Shown: positions 1-8,859, counted from the first letter of the stretch. The stretch: DNA of 64,000 nt from an uncultured Bacteroides sp. (GCF_910585845.1 NZ_CAJUHF010000009.1:1-64000), one strand, 5' to 3'. The notes: a model not told the origin generated them from the letters alone. Numbers and translations are program-made.

Positions 1-62
1 CACCGTCCGATTGGACAGATAAAATATTCACTAATTTAATTCAACCAACAGGTAATATCTGC

Positions 63-70
63 TATTTTTG
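63..70 (+). promoter_or_regulatory. Bacteroides -7 box for the DUF362 gene
   Basis: TATTTTTG matches the Bacteroides -7 consensus TAnnTTTG and lies 28 nt before the start codon at 99. No clear -33 TTTG is seen at the expected distance. Confidence 0.5.
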
Positions 71-98
71 CATACAATTATAAGAACAAACAACAATT

Positions 99-1220
99 AT
101 GGAAACAGCAAAAGTTTACTACACAGACCTACGTACCTCTCCTACTTCCAACCTGCTTGACAAGATGGAGCGTCTGGTGAAGCGTGCCGGCATCGAAAAA
201 CTACCTCTGAAAGACAGTTTCGTCGCTATCAAAATCCACTTCGGCGAACCAGGGAACCTTGCTTATCTGCGCCCCAACTATGCGGCACGCATGGCAAACC
301 TGCTGCGCACGAATGGCGCGAAACCTTTCCTCACGGATTGCAATACTCTCTATTCCGGCCGTCGTGCCAACGCCGTAGACCATCTGCAAAGCGCAATGGA
401 GAATGGCTATAACCCCATATCCGCCCAGTGCCAAGTGATCATTGCCGACGGGCTGAAGGGTACGGATTGCCGGGAAATCCCCTTGGATGGCGAATACTGC
501 CCAGCTCCCAAGATAGGCGCTGCCATTGCCGACGCCGACATCATTATCAGCATGAACCACTTCAAGGGACACGAACAGGCAGGATTCGGCGGCGCCCTGA
601 AGAACTTGGGCATGGGATGCGCCAGCGTGGCAGGCAAACTGGAACTGCACTCCGCCGCCCAGCCCAAGATTGAGACGGAGAACTGCATCGGCTGCAACAT
701 CTGCGTAAAACACTGCGCCCACGACGCCGTACATCTGAACGCCGGACGCAAAGCGGAAATAGACTACGACAAGTGCGTGGGTTGCGGACAATGCGTCGCC
801 TTGTGCCAGCACGATGGTGCCGTGATGGGCGCTGGAGATACCTCCGAACGGATGAACTACAAGATTGCCGAATACTCACTGGCAGTGGTGAAGAACAAGC
901 CGAACTTCCACGTCAGCTTCATCATGAACGTGTCGCCGGAATGCGACTGCTGGAACCATAACGACGCCGCCATCATCCCCGACCTCGGCATCCTGGCTTC
1001 CACCGACCCCGTGGCGCTGGACAAAGCTTGTGCCGACATGGTGATTCAGGCACCCATCCTGCACACAGGAAACGCCCTGTCCGCCGGACATGAGCACGAC
1101 GACCTGTGCGGGCACGACAAGTTCCACCTGATGCATCCGGATACGGACTGGCTGGCAGGATTGCGTCATGCCGAGAAGATCGGATTGGGCACAATGAATT
1201 ATGAATTGGTGAAGATTTAA
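99..1220 (+). CDS. DUF362 domain protein with two 4Fe-4S ferredoxin motifs
   Basis: The 373-residue protein has a DUF362-type body (residues about 1-185 and 250-370) into which a bacterial ferredoxin module is inserted. Two cysteine motifs, CIGCNICVKHC near residue 195 and CVGCGQCVALC near 225, fit two [4Fe-4S] clusters. There is no signal peptide, so it is probably cytoplasmic. DUF362 proteins are presumed redox or iron-sulfur proteins; the substrate is unknown and nothing here fixes it. It stands alone behind its own -7 box, and the next gene starts 155 nt downstream with a separate promoter. The family call is firm, the role is not. Confidence 0.9.
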   Translation: METAKVYYTDLRTSPTSNLLDKMERLVKRAGIEKLPLKDSFVAIKIHFGEPGNLAYLRPNYAARMANLLRTNGAKPFLTDCNTLYSGRRANAVDHLQSAMENGYNPISAQCQVIIADGLKGTDCREIPLDGEYCPAPKIGAAIADADIIISMNHFKGHEQAGFGGALKNLGMGCASVAGKLELHSAAQPKIETENCIGCNICVKHCAHDAVHLNAGRKAEIDYDKCVGCGQCVALCQHDGAVMGAGDTSERMNYKIAEYSLAVVKNKPNFHVSFIMNVSPECDCWNHNDAAIIPDLGILASTDPVALDKACADMVIQAPILHTGNALSAGHEHDDLCGHDKFHLMHPDTDWLAGLRHAEKIGLGTMNYELVKI

Positions 1221-1315
1221 TGCTTTTTACCCTAAAATGCCTTCATAACAACCATGTAGATACAGAATTTATAGGGATTGATACAATACTTTAAACGGAA
1301 TGTGTACGCTTCCCC

Positions 1316-1323
1316 TACTTTTG
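1316..1323 (+). promoter_or_regulatory. Bacteroides -7 box for the ECF S-component gene
   Basis: TACTTTTG matches TAnnTTTG, 52 nt upstream of the start at 1376. No good -33 element is visible. I saw no riboswitch fold that I could name in the 155-nt gap. Confidence 0.5.
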
Positions 1324-1375
1324 TATCTCGAAAAGAGACCGATTAATCATCAAATAAAACTTAAATAATAGAATA

Positions 1376-1885
1376 ATGGAAAAGTCAGTTAAACTCTACT
1401 CTTTATCGTTCAGTAACGTAAAAACCTATTTGTTCGCACTCCTGTTCGTTGCAGGAAACATCGCATTGCCGCAACTTTGCCATGTGGTACCCCTGGGAGG
1501 ACCGACGTTACTACCCATCTATTTCTTCACGCTGATTGCCGCCTATAAATTCGGCTTCCGCGTAGGACTGCTGACTGCATTGGTTTCTCCGATGATCAAC
1601 CATCTGCTGTTCGGTATGCCCGCCGCAGCCGCACTCGCCGCCATACTGGTGAAATCGAGTTTGCTTGCCGGCGCAGCCGCACTTGCCGCACGTCACACCA
1701 AGAGCATATCACTGATGGCATTGCTTGGTGTCATCCTGGCTTATCAGGTAGTAGGCACAGCCTTCGAGTGGGCATTGTGTGGCAACTTCTTCACTGCCGT
1801 GCAAGATTTTCGTATAGGCGTTCCGGGTATGTTGATACAGTGGTTCGGCGGCTATGCCCTGCTGAAAGCCATCTCCAAGTATTAA
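1376..1885 (+). CDS. ECF transporter S component-like membrane protein
   Basis: This is a 169-residue, very hydrophobic protein with about five or six membrane segments, rich in Gly, Ala and Leu, of the size of substrate-binding S components of energy-coupling factor transporters. These small proteins capture vitamins or other micronutrients and use a shared ATPase module, which is not encoded here. The N-terminal part (residues 15-60) with its PTLLPIYFF segment resembles the pantothenate/queuosine-type subfamily layout, but I cannot assign a substrate. The phosphoribosyltransferase starts 23 nt downstream and may be co-transcribed, which would suit uptake of a nucleobase or vitamin (inference). 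Confidence 0.7.
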   Translation: MEKSVKLYSLSFSNVKTYLFALLFVAGNIALPQLCHVVPLGGPTLLPIYFFTLIAAYKFGFRVGLLTALVSPMINHLLFGMPAAAALAAILVKSSLLAGAAALAARHTKSISLMALLGVILAYQVVGTAFEWALCGNFFTAVQDFRIGVPGMLIQWFGGYALLKAISKY

Positions 1886-1908
1886 TCGCAAGACTTACCC
1901 CATAACGT

Positions 1909-2304
1909 ATGGCAAAAACAATGGAAGAAGTGATGGAACGCTTCCGCACAATCGAGTTCCACGATGATTTCGACCTCATCGTGGCAATCGCGAACGGCGG
2001 AATCGTTCCCGCAGGCATCATCAACCAGCGGCTACAGAAGGAGGTGCACTTGCTACGCATCAACCTGAGAGACGAATATCAGCATCCCAAGTACGATGCT
2101 CCCCGCCTGCTGGCACCGATAGATTTCGATTTCAAGGACAAAAGCATCCTGCTGGTGGACGACCGGATAAAGACCGGCTCCACCATCCGCCTGGCATGCG
2201 AACTGCTGAAAGGAGCACGTCTGATAAAGACATTCGCAGTAAACGGCACCGCCGATTATGCCTTGTTTGATGAAACATGTTTCAAGTTTCCTTGGATAAT
2301 ATAA
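1909..2304 (+). CDS. Phosphoribosyltransferase family protein
   Basis: The 131-residue protein carries a type I phosphoribosyltransferase PRPP-binding loop, ILLVDDRIKTGSTI, near residues 80-93, preceded by the usual alpha/beta core (IVAIANGGIVPAG near residue 22). Such enzymes transfer ribose-5-phosphate from PRPP to a base or use the fold for regulation. It is short for a biosynthetic enzyme (normally 150-200 residues) and has little hood domain, so substrate prediction is unsafe. It lies 23 nt after the ECF S component and 47 nt before the patatin gene, suggesting one transcript. Confidence 0.8.
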   Translation: MAKTMEEVMERFRTIEFHDDFDLIVAIANGGIVPAGIINQRLQKEVHLLRINLRDEYQHPKYDAPRLLAPIDFDFKDKSILLVDDRIKTGSTIRLACELLKGARLIKTFAVNGTADYALFDETCFKFPWII

Positions 2305-2351
2305 GAAAATCACTAACTTCGTGCCGGATTAACTCATGGTAGATTCTTGAA

Positions 2352-3179
2352 ATGGAAACAAGAGAAAACAACCGGTTCACGAAGAAGTACCCCATCGGTT
2401 TCGCCCTGAGTGGCGGCTTTATCAAAGGCTTTGCCCACTTGGGGGTGATGCAGGCTTTGCTGGAACATGACATCAAGCCCGATATCCTTTCGGGTGTGAG
2501 CGCCGGCGCTTTGGCCGGCGTGTTCTATGCCGACGGTAACGAACCGCACCGGGTGCTGGATTTTTTCGCCGGACATAAGTTTCAAGACCTAACCAAACTG
2601 GTCATCCCCAAAGTGGGACTATTCGAGTTGGAAGAATTTATCGACTTCCTGAAGTCCAACCTGAAAGCCAAGACAATGGAGGAGTTGCTGATTCCTCTCA
2701 TTATTACGGCGACCGACCTTGACCACGGACGTTCCGTCCAGTTCTACAAGGGGTCGATAGCCGAACGTGTAGCAGCCTCCTGCTGCATGCCCGTACTCTT
2801 CTCACCCGTAAAAATAGAGGGCACGTACTACGTGGACGGAGGCGTACTGATGAACCTTCCGGTCTCCACCATCCAGAACGTTTGCAACCGCGTGGTGGCA
2901 GTCAACGTCAGTCCGCTCATGGCAAATAAATACAAGATGAACATTGTGAGCATTGCCATGCGCTCCTATCACTTCATGTTTCGCGCCAACACTTTTCCGG
3001 AACGCGAGAAGGCGGACCTGCTGATAGAACCTTACAACCTGGACGGATACAGCAACACCGAGCTGGAGAAAGCGGAGAAAATATTCATGCAAGGATATGA
3101 CGTCGCCAACACCCTGTTGGAACGGCTGAAGGAGAGCAAAGGTTCCGTATGGAAAGAAGAAACTATTGTAAAACCATAA
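2352..3179 (+). CDS. Patatin-like phospholipase
   Basis: This 275-residue protein has the three signatures of bacterial patatin-type lipases. They are the glycine-rich oxyanion segment GGFIKGFAHLG near residue 20, the nucleophile elbow GVSAG with Ser near residue 50, and the DGG motif (YVDGG) with the catalytic Asp near 162, which together form a Ser-Asp dyad. The family hydrolyses acyl chains from lipids. There is no signal peptide or outer-membrane barrel, so it is a short RssA-like cytoplasmic form. It is followed 10 nt later by the GH13 gene, so co-transcription is likely. Confidence 0.9.
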   Translation: METRENNRFTKKYPIGFALSGGFIKGFAHLGVMQALLEHDIKPDILSGVSAGALAGVFYADGNEPHRVLDFFAGHKFQDLTKLVIPKVGLFELEEFIDFLKSNLKAKTMEELLIPLIITATDLDHGRSVQFYKGSIAERVAASCCMPVLFSPVKIEGTYYVDGGVLMNLPVSTIQNVCNRVVAVNVSPLMANKYKMNIVSIAMRSYHFMFRANTFPEREKADLLIEPYNLDGYSNTELEKAEKIFMQGYDVANTLLERLKESKGSVWKEETIVKP

Positions 3180-3189
3180 AAGTAAGAAG

Positions 3190-4887
3190 ATGGGGAAAGA
3201 AGAAAAAATCGTTATCTATCAAGTATTCACGCGCTTGTTTGGAAACAAACAGAATCACTGCATCCACAACGGAAGCATAACCGAAAACGGCTGCGGCAAG
3301 ATGGCGGACTTTACCAACAAGGCACTGGCCGAAATCAAGAAGCTTGGAGCCACCCATATCTGGTACACCGGCATCATAGAGCATGCCACGCAGACGGATT
3401 ACCGAATCCATAATATACGTCCCGACCATCCTGCCATCGTGAAAGGAAAAGCAGGCTCGCCATATGCCATCAAGGATTATTATGACGTAGACCCCGACCT
3501 GGCAAACGACGTACCGGGACGCATGAGGGAATTTGAGAATCTGGTGCAACGTACACACCGCAACGGGCTGAAAGTGATCATCGACTTTGTTCCCAACCAC
3601 GTAGCACGTCAGTATCATTCGGATGCACAACCGGACGGCACCTCCCAGCTGGGAGCCAATGACGATTCGGCATACGCATTCAGCCCTTACAACAATTTCT
3701 ATTACATTCCCCAAGCCGAATTGCACGGGCAGTTCGACATGAAAGGCGCTGCCGCCGAGCCCTACAAGGAATATCCGGCAAAGGCAACCGGCAACAATCG
3801 CTTCGATGCCTATCCCAACATAAACGACTGGTACGAAACCATCAAGCTGAACTACGGCGTGGACTATCAGAACGGCGGGACACGGCACTTCAACCCTATC
3901 CCCGACACTTGGCACAAGATGCTGGACATCCTCCTCTTCTGGGCGGACAAGCGTATCGACGGTTTTCGTTGCGACATGGCTGAGATGGTGCCGGTGGAGT
4001 TTTGGGAATGGGTGATTCCTCAGGTGAAGGAGAAACATCCAGGCCTGCTGTTCATCGCCGAGGTCTACAATCCGGCGGAATACCATAACTACCTGTTCCG
4101 CGGCAAGTTCGACTACCTGTATGACAAAGTGGGACTTTACGACACGCTCCGCAACGTCATCTGCGGATATGATTCCGCCACCGCCATCACCCGTTCGTGG
4201 CAACAACTGAACGGAATCGAGAAACGGATGCTGAACTTCCTGGAAAACCACGACGAACAGCGCATCGCCTCCGACTTCTTCGCCGGAAACCCGCGCAAGG
4301 CAATTCCGGGACTGATTGTCTCAGCCTGCATGAACACCAACCCGATGATGATCTACTTCGGACAGGAGTTTGGAGAACCAGGCATGGACTGCGAAGGATT
4401 CAGCGGCAGAGACGGACGGACCACCATCTTCGACTACTGGAGCGTAGACACCATCCGTCGCTGGAGAAACGGCGGCAACTTCGACGGAAAAATGCTGACC
4501 GAAGAACAGAAGAAACTGTATGGCTGCTATCAGCGCATCTTGACGCTTTGCAATGAAGAGAAAGCAATAACCAGCGGCGAATTCTTCGACCTGATGTATG
4601 CCAACGTCAACGGCTGGCGTTTCAACGAGCACAAGCAATATGCCTTCCTGCGCAAGGCAGGCAATGAGTTGCTGTTCATCATCGTGAACTTCGACCATGT
4701 CTCGGTGGATGTAGCCGTAAATGTTCCGGCACATGCCTTCGACTTCTTGCAGTTGCCACAGATAGACACTTATCCGGCAACCGATTTGCTGACGGGCAAA
4801 ACGGAAAACATCAGCCTCCTGCCCTACAAGGCTACGGAAGTGGCACTGGAAGGCTACAGTGGCAAGATACTGAAAATAAAGTTTTGA
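3190..4887 (+). CDS. GH13 alpha-amylase family glycosidase
   Basis: A 565-residue glycoside hydrolase family 13 protein. All four conserved regions are present: DFVPNHV (about residue 131), GFRCDMAEM with the nucleophile Asp near 262, FIAEVYNP with the acid Glu near 290, and LENHDEQ with the stabilising Asp near 353. No signal peptide is seen, pointing to cytoplasmic action on alpha-glucans, in line with the branching enzyme encoded 2 kb downstream. A C-terminal beta domain follows (about residues 470-565). The exact linkage specificity cannot be read from the sequence. The gene ends just before the 22-nt palindromic array. Confidence 0.9.
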   Translation: MGKEEKIVIYQVFTRLFGNKQNHCIHNGSITENGCGKMADFTNKALAEIKKLGATHIWYTGIIEHATQTDYRIHNIRPDHPAIVKGKAGSPYAIKDYYDVDPDLANDVPGRMREFENLVQRTHRNGLKVIIDFVPNHVARQYHSDAQPDGTSQLGANDDSAYAFSPYNNFYYIPQAELHGQFDMKGAAAEPYKEYPAKATGNNRFDAYPNINDWYETIKLNYGVDYQNGGTRHFNPIPDTWHKMLDILLFWADKRIDGFRCDMAEMVPVEFWEWVIPQVKEKHPGLLFIAEVYNPAEYHNYLFRGKFDYLYDKVGLYDTLRNVICGYDSATAITRSWQQLNGIEKRMLNFLENHDEQRIASDFFAGNPRKAIPGLIVSACMNTNPMMIYFGQEFGEPGMDCEGFSGRDGRTTIFDYWSVDTIRRWRNGGNFDGKMLTEEQKKLYGCYQRILTLCNEEKAITSGEFFDLMYANVNGWRFNEHKQYAFLRKAGNELLFIIVNFDHVSVDVAVNVPAHAFDFLQLPQIDTYPATDLLTGKTENISLLPYKATEVALEGYSGKILKIKF

Positions 4888-4925
4888 AACCACAGTTATT
4901 CCGACTGACGGAAACCACCTTTTTT

Positions 4926-5035
4926 TGCCTCACGGGACGGATTTTTTCGTCCCGTGGGATGAAATCATTCATCTCGTGAGACGGATTTTTTCGTCTCGTA
5001 AGGCGAAATCATCCATCCCACGAGACGAATCCGTT
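4926..5035. repeat. Array A: five palindromic units, exact 22-nt period
   Basis: Units begin at 4926, 4948, 4970, 4992 and 5014. Each holds a variant of the palindromic core GTCTCRYGAGAC (or its CCC/GGG variant) followed by an A/T-rich spacer such as GATTTTTT or AAATCATT. The array fills the gap between the convergent ends of the GH13 gene (4887) and the small reverse-strand gene (5037). It may form terminator hairpins for either side. The same core recurs at 60277-60402. Confidence 0.9.
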
Positions 5036-5036
5036 C

Positions 5037-5270
5037 CTATCCCTGTCCTCCTGCTTCCAGCATTTCCTTTATCCGATACAGTCGGTTGATGGCTGGATTA
5101 TAGAATGCATCCGGATAATGCGCCCGGATATCATACAGGTTCGCTTGTATATACAGCCTCAGATTCACAATATTTTCAGACTCACTGAGTCGCAACTCAT
5201 TAGGGAACTGTCCGTTTTCAGCCCATTTCATCAGAGCGTTTATGCTCTCCTCATCATATTGATATTCCAT
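5037..5270 (-). CDS. Small DUF6965-like protein
   Basis: The protein is 77 residues if started at the ATG at 5270 (MEYQYDEESINALMKWAENG). The frame stays open upstream to 5348, but a good -7 box (TATCTTTG on this strand, 5293-5300) lies inside that extension, so the shorter start is preferred. The charged helical domain with the LRLYIQANLYDIRAHYPD segment resembles small Bacteroidales proteins of the DUF6965 type; the function is unknown. It converges on the GH13 gene with array A between them. Confidence 0.65.
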   Translation of the reverse strand: MEYQYDEESINALMKWAENGQFPNELRLSESENIVNLRLYIQANLYDIRAHYPDAFYNPAINRLYRIKEMLEAGGQG

Positions 5271-5292
5271 ACGTTCGCTATAAATTATAGGA

Positions 5293-5300
5293 CAAAGATA
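5293..5300 (-). promoter_or_regulatory. -7 box of the small DUF6965-like gene
   Basis: Reads TATCTTTG on the reverse strand, 22 nt upstream of the ATG at 5270. It decides the start codon because the longer frame would place the promoter inside the gene. Confidence 0.55.
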
Positions 5301-5403
5301 CGAACTAATGAAAAAAAGTCTTTGTTTCCGCGAACATTTTCTTTGCATCGATGTTATATAGGTGTGTTTTTCATAGTATTAGATATAAGATTAATTACAA
5401 GAG

Positions 5404-5508
5404 ACGTACTCGCTTGCGACAAGTAAGTACATCAAAAAAAACAGAAGCGTCTGTTGGATTGATAAATGTGTAAAAAGCATCGGTTTACCAGAGCCGATGC
5501 TTTTTTTG
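5404..5508 (+). ncRNA. Candidate small RNA with three hairpins and a terminator
   Basis: In a gene-free stretch there are three consecutive hairpins. The first is 5406-5430 (11-bp stem with one mismatch and a 3-nt loop), the second ACAGA-AGCG-TCTGT at 5441-5454, and the third an intrinsic terminator at 5472-5507 (AAAAAGCATCGG pairing with CCGATGCTTTTT, then more T). No gene on the plus strand ends shortly before this terminator, so it must end some other transcript. No convincing promoter was found upstream, and no known RNA family was recognised. Confidence 0.4.
5472..5507 (+). terminator. Strong intrinsic terminator
   Basis: A 12-bp stem (AAAAAGCATCGG / CCGATGCTTTTT) with a 10-nt loop is followed by T residues. 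It lies 66 nt before the start of the DUF2461 gene at 5574, so it insulates that gene from upstream transcription. The A-run on the left means it could also work on the reverse strand. Confidence 0.8.
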
Positions 5509-5541
5509 TCCCTGTTTGTAGCATGTTAGAAAAATTATGCG

Positions 5542-5549
5542 TAAATTTG
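5542..5549 (+). promoter_or_regulatory. -7 box for the DUF2461 gene
   Basis: TAAATTTG matches TAnnTTTG, with a TTTG at 5515-5518 (23-nt spacing, slightly long). It lies 24 nt before the ATG at 5574, which supports that start over the more upstream ATG at 5466 that sits before the terminator. Confidence 0.55.
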
Positions 5550-5573
5550 TCAGATAATAAGGAATATATTGTT

Positions 5574-6239
5574 ATGAACATCCCTGTTATTCTCCACTTC
5601 TTGAAAGAAGTGTCCGCCAACAACAACCGCGAATGGTTCAATGCTCATAAGGACTTGTACGAAGAAGCCCGCCATGAATTTGAGAACCTGTTGTCGGCTG
5701 TCATCGCCCGAATCTCGCTTTTTGACGAAAGCATTCGCGGCGTACAAGCCAAAGATTGCACTTATCGTATTTATCGCGACACGCGCTTTTCGCAGGACAA
5801 GACCCCATACAAAACCCACATGGGCGGATATATCAATGCCCACGGCAAGAAATCGGACCACTGCGGCTATTACGTCCATCTGGAACCGGACAATTGCCTG
5901 CTGGCAGGAGGCAGTTATTGCCTGCCACCGAAGACCCTGAAAGCCGTGCGACAGGCGATATATGACAACATTGACGAATTCCGCGGCATAGTAGAGAACC
6001 CCGCTTTCAAACAATACTTCCCCACAATCGGCGAAGACTTCCTGAAAACGGCTCCCAAAGGGTTTCCCAAAGATTTCGAATACATACACTATTTGAAATG
6101 CAAGGAATATACCTGTTATTGCCACCAGCCGGAGAGCTTCTTCACCGAACCGGATAGTCCGGAACGTATCGCGGAAATATTCAAAGAGATGAAGCCCTTT
6201 GCCGATTTCCTGAACTATACGATTGATGATTTCGAATAA
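5574..6239 (+). CDS. DUF2461 (TIGR02453) family protein
   Basis: A 221-residue protein starting MNIPVILHFLKEVSANNNREWF, typical of the DUF2461 family (the NREWFNAHKDLYEEA segment, then YRIYRDTRFSQDKTPYKTH and a GYYVHLEP segment). The family is widespread in bacteria and fungi and has no proven function. The frame is open from 5466, but the terminator at 5472-5507 and the -7 box at 5542 put the real start at 5574. The YhcH gene follows 39 nt later. Confidence 0.85.
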   Translation: MNIPVILHFLKEVSANNNREWFNAHKDLYEEARHEFENLLSAVIARISLFDESIRGVQAKDCTYRIYRDTRFSQDKTPYKTHMGGYINAHGKKSDHCGYYVHLEPDNCLLAGGSYCLPPKTLKAVRQAIYDNIDEFRGIVENPAFKQYFPTIGEDFLKTAPKGFPKDFEYIHYLKCKEYTCYCHQPESFFTEPDSPERIAEIFKEMKPFADFLNYTIDDFE

Positions 6240-6278
6240 AATTGTGACTATAAATAACTAACTTAAAACATTAAAGCT

Positions 6279-6725
6279 ATGGTAGTAGATAGATTAGAAA
6301 ACTTAGACAAATACGTATCGCTGAACCCTCTGTTCGCACAAGCCGTTGAATTCCTGCAGTCACACGACTTAAACGCCATGGAAGTGGGCAAAACCGAACT
6401 GAAGGGCAAAGAGTTGGTTGTAAACGTGGCTCAGACCTCTCCCAAGACTAAAGAACAGGCCAAACTGGAAACACATAACGACTTCATCGACATCCAGATA
6501 CCGCTTTCAGGACCGGAAGTGATGGGCTATACCGCCGGAAAAGATTGCGTGCCTGCCGATGCCCCCTACAACGCAGAAAAAGACATCACTTTCTTCGAGG
6601 GGCTGGCAGAAACCTACATCACCGTAAAACCCGGAATGTTTGCTATTTTCTTTCCACAAGACGGACACGCTCCCGGCATTTCTCCCGATGGAGTGAAGAA
6701 AGTCATCGTGAAAGTGAAAGCATAA
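6279..6725 (+). CDS. YhcH/YjgK/YiaL (TabA-like, DUF386) family protein
   Basis: A 148-residue beta-sandwich protein of the YhcH/YjgK/YiaL family. The conserved segments KLETHNDFIDIQ (about residues 65-76) and FFPQDGHAPG (about 126-135) carry the Glu/His positions thought to bind metal in this family. Relatives take part in sialic acid or sugar catabolism (YhcH) or in biofilm control (TabA). Here the neighbours are a DUF2461 gene and the branching enzyme 28 nt downstream, so a sugar-related role is possible but not shown. Confidence 0.9.
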   Translation: MVVDRLENLDKYVSLNPLFAQAVEFLQSHDLNAMEVGKTELKGKELVVNVAQTSPKTKEQAKLETHNDFIDIQIPLSGPEVMGYTAGKDCVPADAPYNAEKDITFFEGLAETYITVKPGMFAIFFPQDGHAPGISPDGVKKVIVKVKA

Positions 6726-6753
6726 CCTATTCCAATCCAAAAAATCATCCTTT

Positions 6754-8763
6754 ATGGAAACATTGAATTTAATCAAAAACGACCCTTGGCTGGAACCCTA
6801 TGCAAACGCCATTATCGGCCGCCATCAGCACGCATTAACCAAAGAAGCCGAGCTGACAAACAAAGGGAAACAGACCTTGTCTGACTTCGCCTCAGGATAT
6901 TTATATTTCGGCTTACACCGCACGGCAAACGGATGGATCTTCCGCGAATGGGCACCCAATGCCACGCAGATCTTCATGGTCGGCACGTTCAACGACTGGA
7001 AGGAACAGAAGAAGTATAGCCTGAAGCGCAAAAACAACGGCAATTGGGAAATCAAACTTCCCGCCGACGCCATAAAGCATGGTGACTTGTATAAGCTCAT
7101 TATACATTGGGAAGGTGGTTGCGGAGAACGTATCCCCGCCTGGGCCACCCGTGTCGTGCAAGACGAACAGACCAAGATCTTCAGCGCACAGGTATGGGCT
7201 CCGGAAAAACCCTACAAAGTCAAGAAGCGCACGTTCAAACCGTCCACCAACCCGCTCCTGATCTACGAATGCCACATCGGCATGGCGCAACAGGAAGAAA
7301 AGGTAGGTACATACAACGAATTCCGCGAGAAAGTGCTCCCGCGCATAGCCAAAGCCGGATACAACTGCATCCAGATCATGGCCATTCAGGAACACCCCTA
7401 CTACGGCAGCTTCGGTTATCACGTGTCCAGCTTCTTTGCCGCCTCCTCCCGTTTCGGTACACCGGACGAGCTGAAACAGCTGATTGACACGGCACACGGA
7501 TTGGGTATCGCAGTAATCATGGATATCGTCCATTCGCATGCCGTGAAAAACGAAGTGGAAGGATTGGGCAATTTTGCCGGCGATCCGTGCCAATATTTCT
7601 ATTCCGGCGGACGCCGCGAGCATCCGGCTTGGGACTCGCTCTGCTTCGACTACGGAAAGAATGAAGTCCTCCATTTCCTTCTCTCCAACTGCAAATATTG
7701 GCTCGAAGAGTATGGATTCGATGGGTTCCGTTTCGACGGCGTGACCTCCATGCTCTATTACAGCCACGGACTGGGCGAAGCCTTCTGTAACTATCAGGAT
7801 TATTTCAACGGCCATCAGGATGACAATGCCATTTGCTACTTGACGCTTGCCAACAAGCTGATTCACGAGGTGAACCCGAAAGCGCTGACCATCGCCGAAG
7901 AGGTGTCGGGCATGCCCGGACTGGCTGCCAAAATTGAAGACGGCGGCTATGGATTCGACTACCGCATGGCAATGAACATCCCTGACTATTGGATCAAGAC
8001 CATCAAAGAAAAGATCGACGAAGACTGGAAACCGTCCAGCCTCTTCTGGGAAGTGACCAATCGCCGTAAGGATGAAAAGACAATCTCCTACACAGAGAGC
8101 CACGACCAGGCCTTGGTAGGCGACAAGACCATCATCTTCCGCCTGATAGATGCCGACATGTACTGGCACATGCAGAAGGGTGACGAAAACTACATCGTCA
8201 ACCGTGGTATCGCCCTCCACAAGATGATACGCATGCTGACAGCGACCACCATCAACGGCGGTTACCTCAACTTCATGGGCAACGAATTCGGACATCCCGA
8301 ATGGATTGACTTCCCGCGCGAAGGCAACGGTTGGTCTTGCAAATACGCCCGCCGCCAATGGGACTTGGTGGACAACAAAAACCTCACCTACCACTACATG
8401 GCGGATTTTGATGCGGACATGCTCAAGACGATCAAAAGCATGAGAACCTTCCAGACGACTCCCATTCAAGAGATCTGGCACAATGACGGCGATCAGGTAT
8501 TGGCATACATGCGCAGAGACCATATCTTTGTATTCAACTTCAATCCGAAGCAATCGTTTATCGGTTACGGTTTCCTGGTACCTCCCGGAACGTATGAGGT
8601 CGTATTGAATACGGACAACCCTGCTTATGGCGGCAACGGATTAACGGATGATACCGTAAAACACTTCACCCTGCCCGACCCGCTGTATGCAAAGGAGAAA
8701 AAAGAATGGCTGAAGCTCTATCTCCCTGCACGTACTGCGGTGATACTGAAAAAGGCCAAATAA
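6754..8763 (+). CDS. glgB: 1,4-alpha-glucan branching enzyme (GH13)
   Basis: This 669-residue enzyme has an N-terminal CBM48-like domain (FREWAPNATQIFMVGTFNDW, residues about 65-85) and a GH13 barrel. The catalytic regions are MDIVHSHAVKN (about 255), GFRFDGVTSM with the nucleophile Asp near 327, IAEEVSGMPG with the acid Glu near 381, and YTESHDQ with Asp near 450. The HGLG-type and ESHDQ motifs resemble the eukaryotic-like branching enzyme subgroup. It creates alpha-1,6 branches in glycogen in the cytoplasm. No glycogen synthase is nearby. A strong hairpin ends the transcript at 8860-8893. Confidence 0.93.
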   Translation: METLNLIKNDPWLEPYANAIIGRHQHALTKEAELTNKGKQTLSDFASGYLYFGLHRTANGWIFREWAPNATQIFMVGTFNDWKEQKKYSLKRKNNGNWEIKLPADAIKHGDLYKLIIHWEGGCGERIPAWATRVVQDEQTKIFSAQVWAPEKPYKVKKRTFKPSTNPLLIYECHIGMAQQEEKVGTYNEFREKVLPRIAKAGYNCIQIMAIQEHPYYGSFGYHVSSFFAASSRFGTPDELKQLIDTAHGLGIAVIMDIVHSHAVKNEVEGLGNFAGDPCQYFYSGGRREHPAWDSLCFDYGKNEVLHFLLSNCKYWLEEYGFDGFRFDGVTSMLYYSHGLGEAFCNYQDYFNGHQDDNAICYLTLANKLIHEVNPKALTIAEEVSGMPGLAAKIEDGGYGFDYRMAMNIPDYWIKTIKEKIDEDWKPSSLFWEVTNRRKDEKTISYTESHDQALVGDKTIIFRLIDADMYWHMQKGDENYIVNRGIALHKMIRMLTATTINGGYLNFMGNEFGHPEWIDFPREGNGWSCKYARRQWDLVDNKNLTYHYMADFDADMLKTIKSMRTFQTTPIQEIWHNDGDQVLAYMRRDHIFVFNFNPKQSFIGYGFLVPPGTYEVVLNTDNPAYGGNGLTDDTVKHFTLPDPLYAKEKKEWLKLYLPARTAVILKKAK

Positions 8764-8859
8764 AAGATAAAGAGGGGTTACACGCTTTCCATTGGAAGAG
8801 GGCGTGCGAATAACGCCTGAAGTGGAATATTTACCCCTGCTACAACTATCTATGAACAG

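Noticed and set aside
4926..5035. CRISPR array (also considered for 60277-60402 and 22452-22550)
   Set aside because: Units are 22 nt with only 8-10 nt of similar A/T-rich sequence between cores; there are no unique 30-nt spacers and no cas genes.
5404..5432. tRNA arm-like hairpin
   Set aside because: No cloverleaf, anticodon arm or CCA end can be drawn around it; it is better described as part of a small structured RNA.
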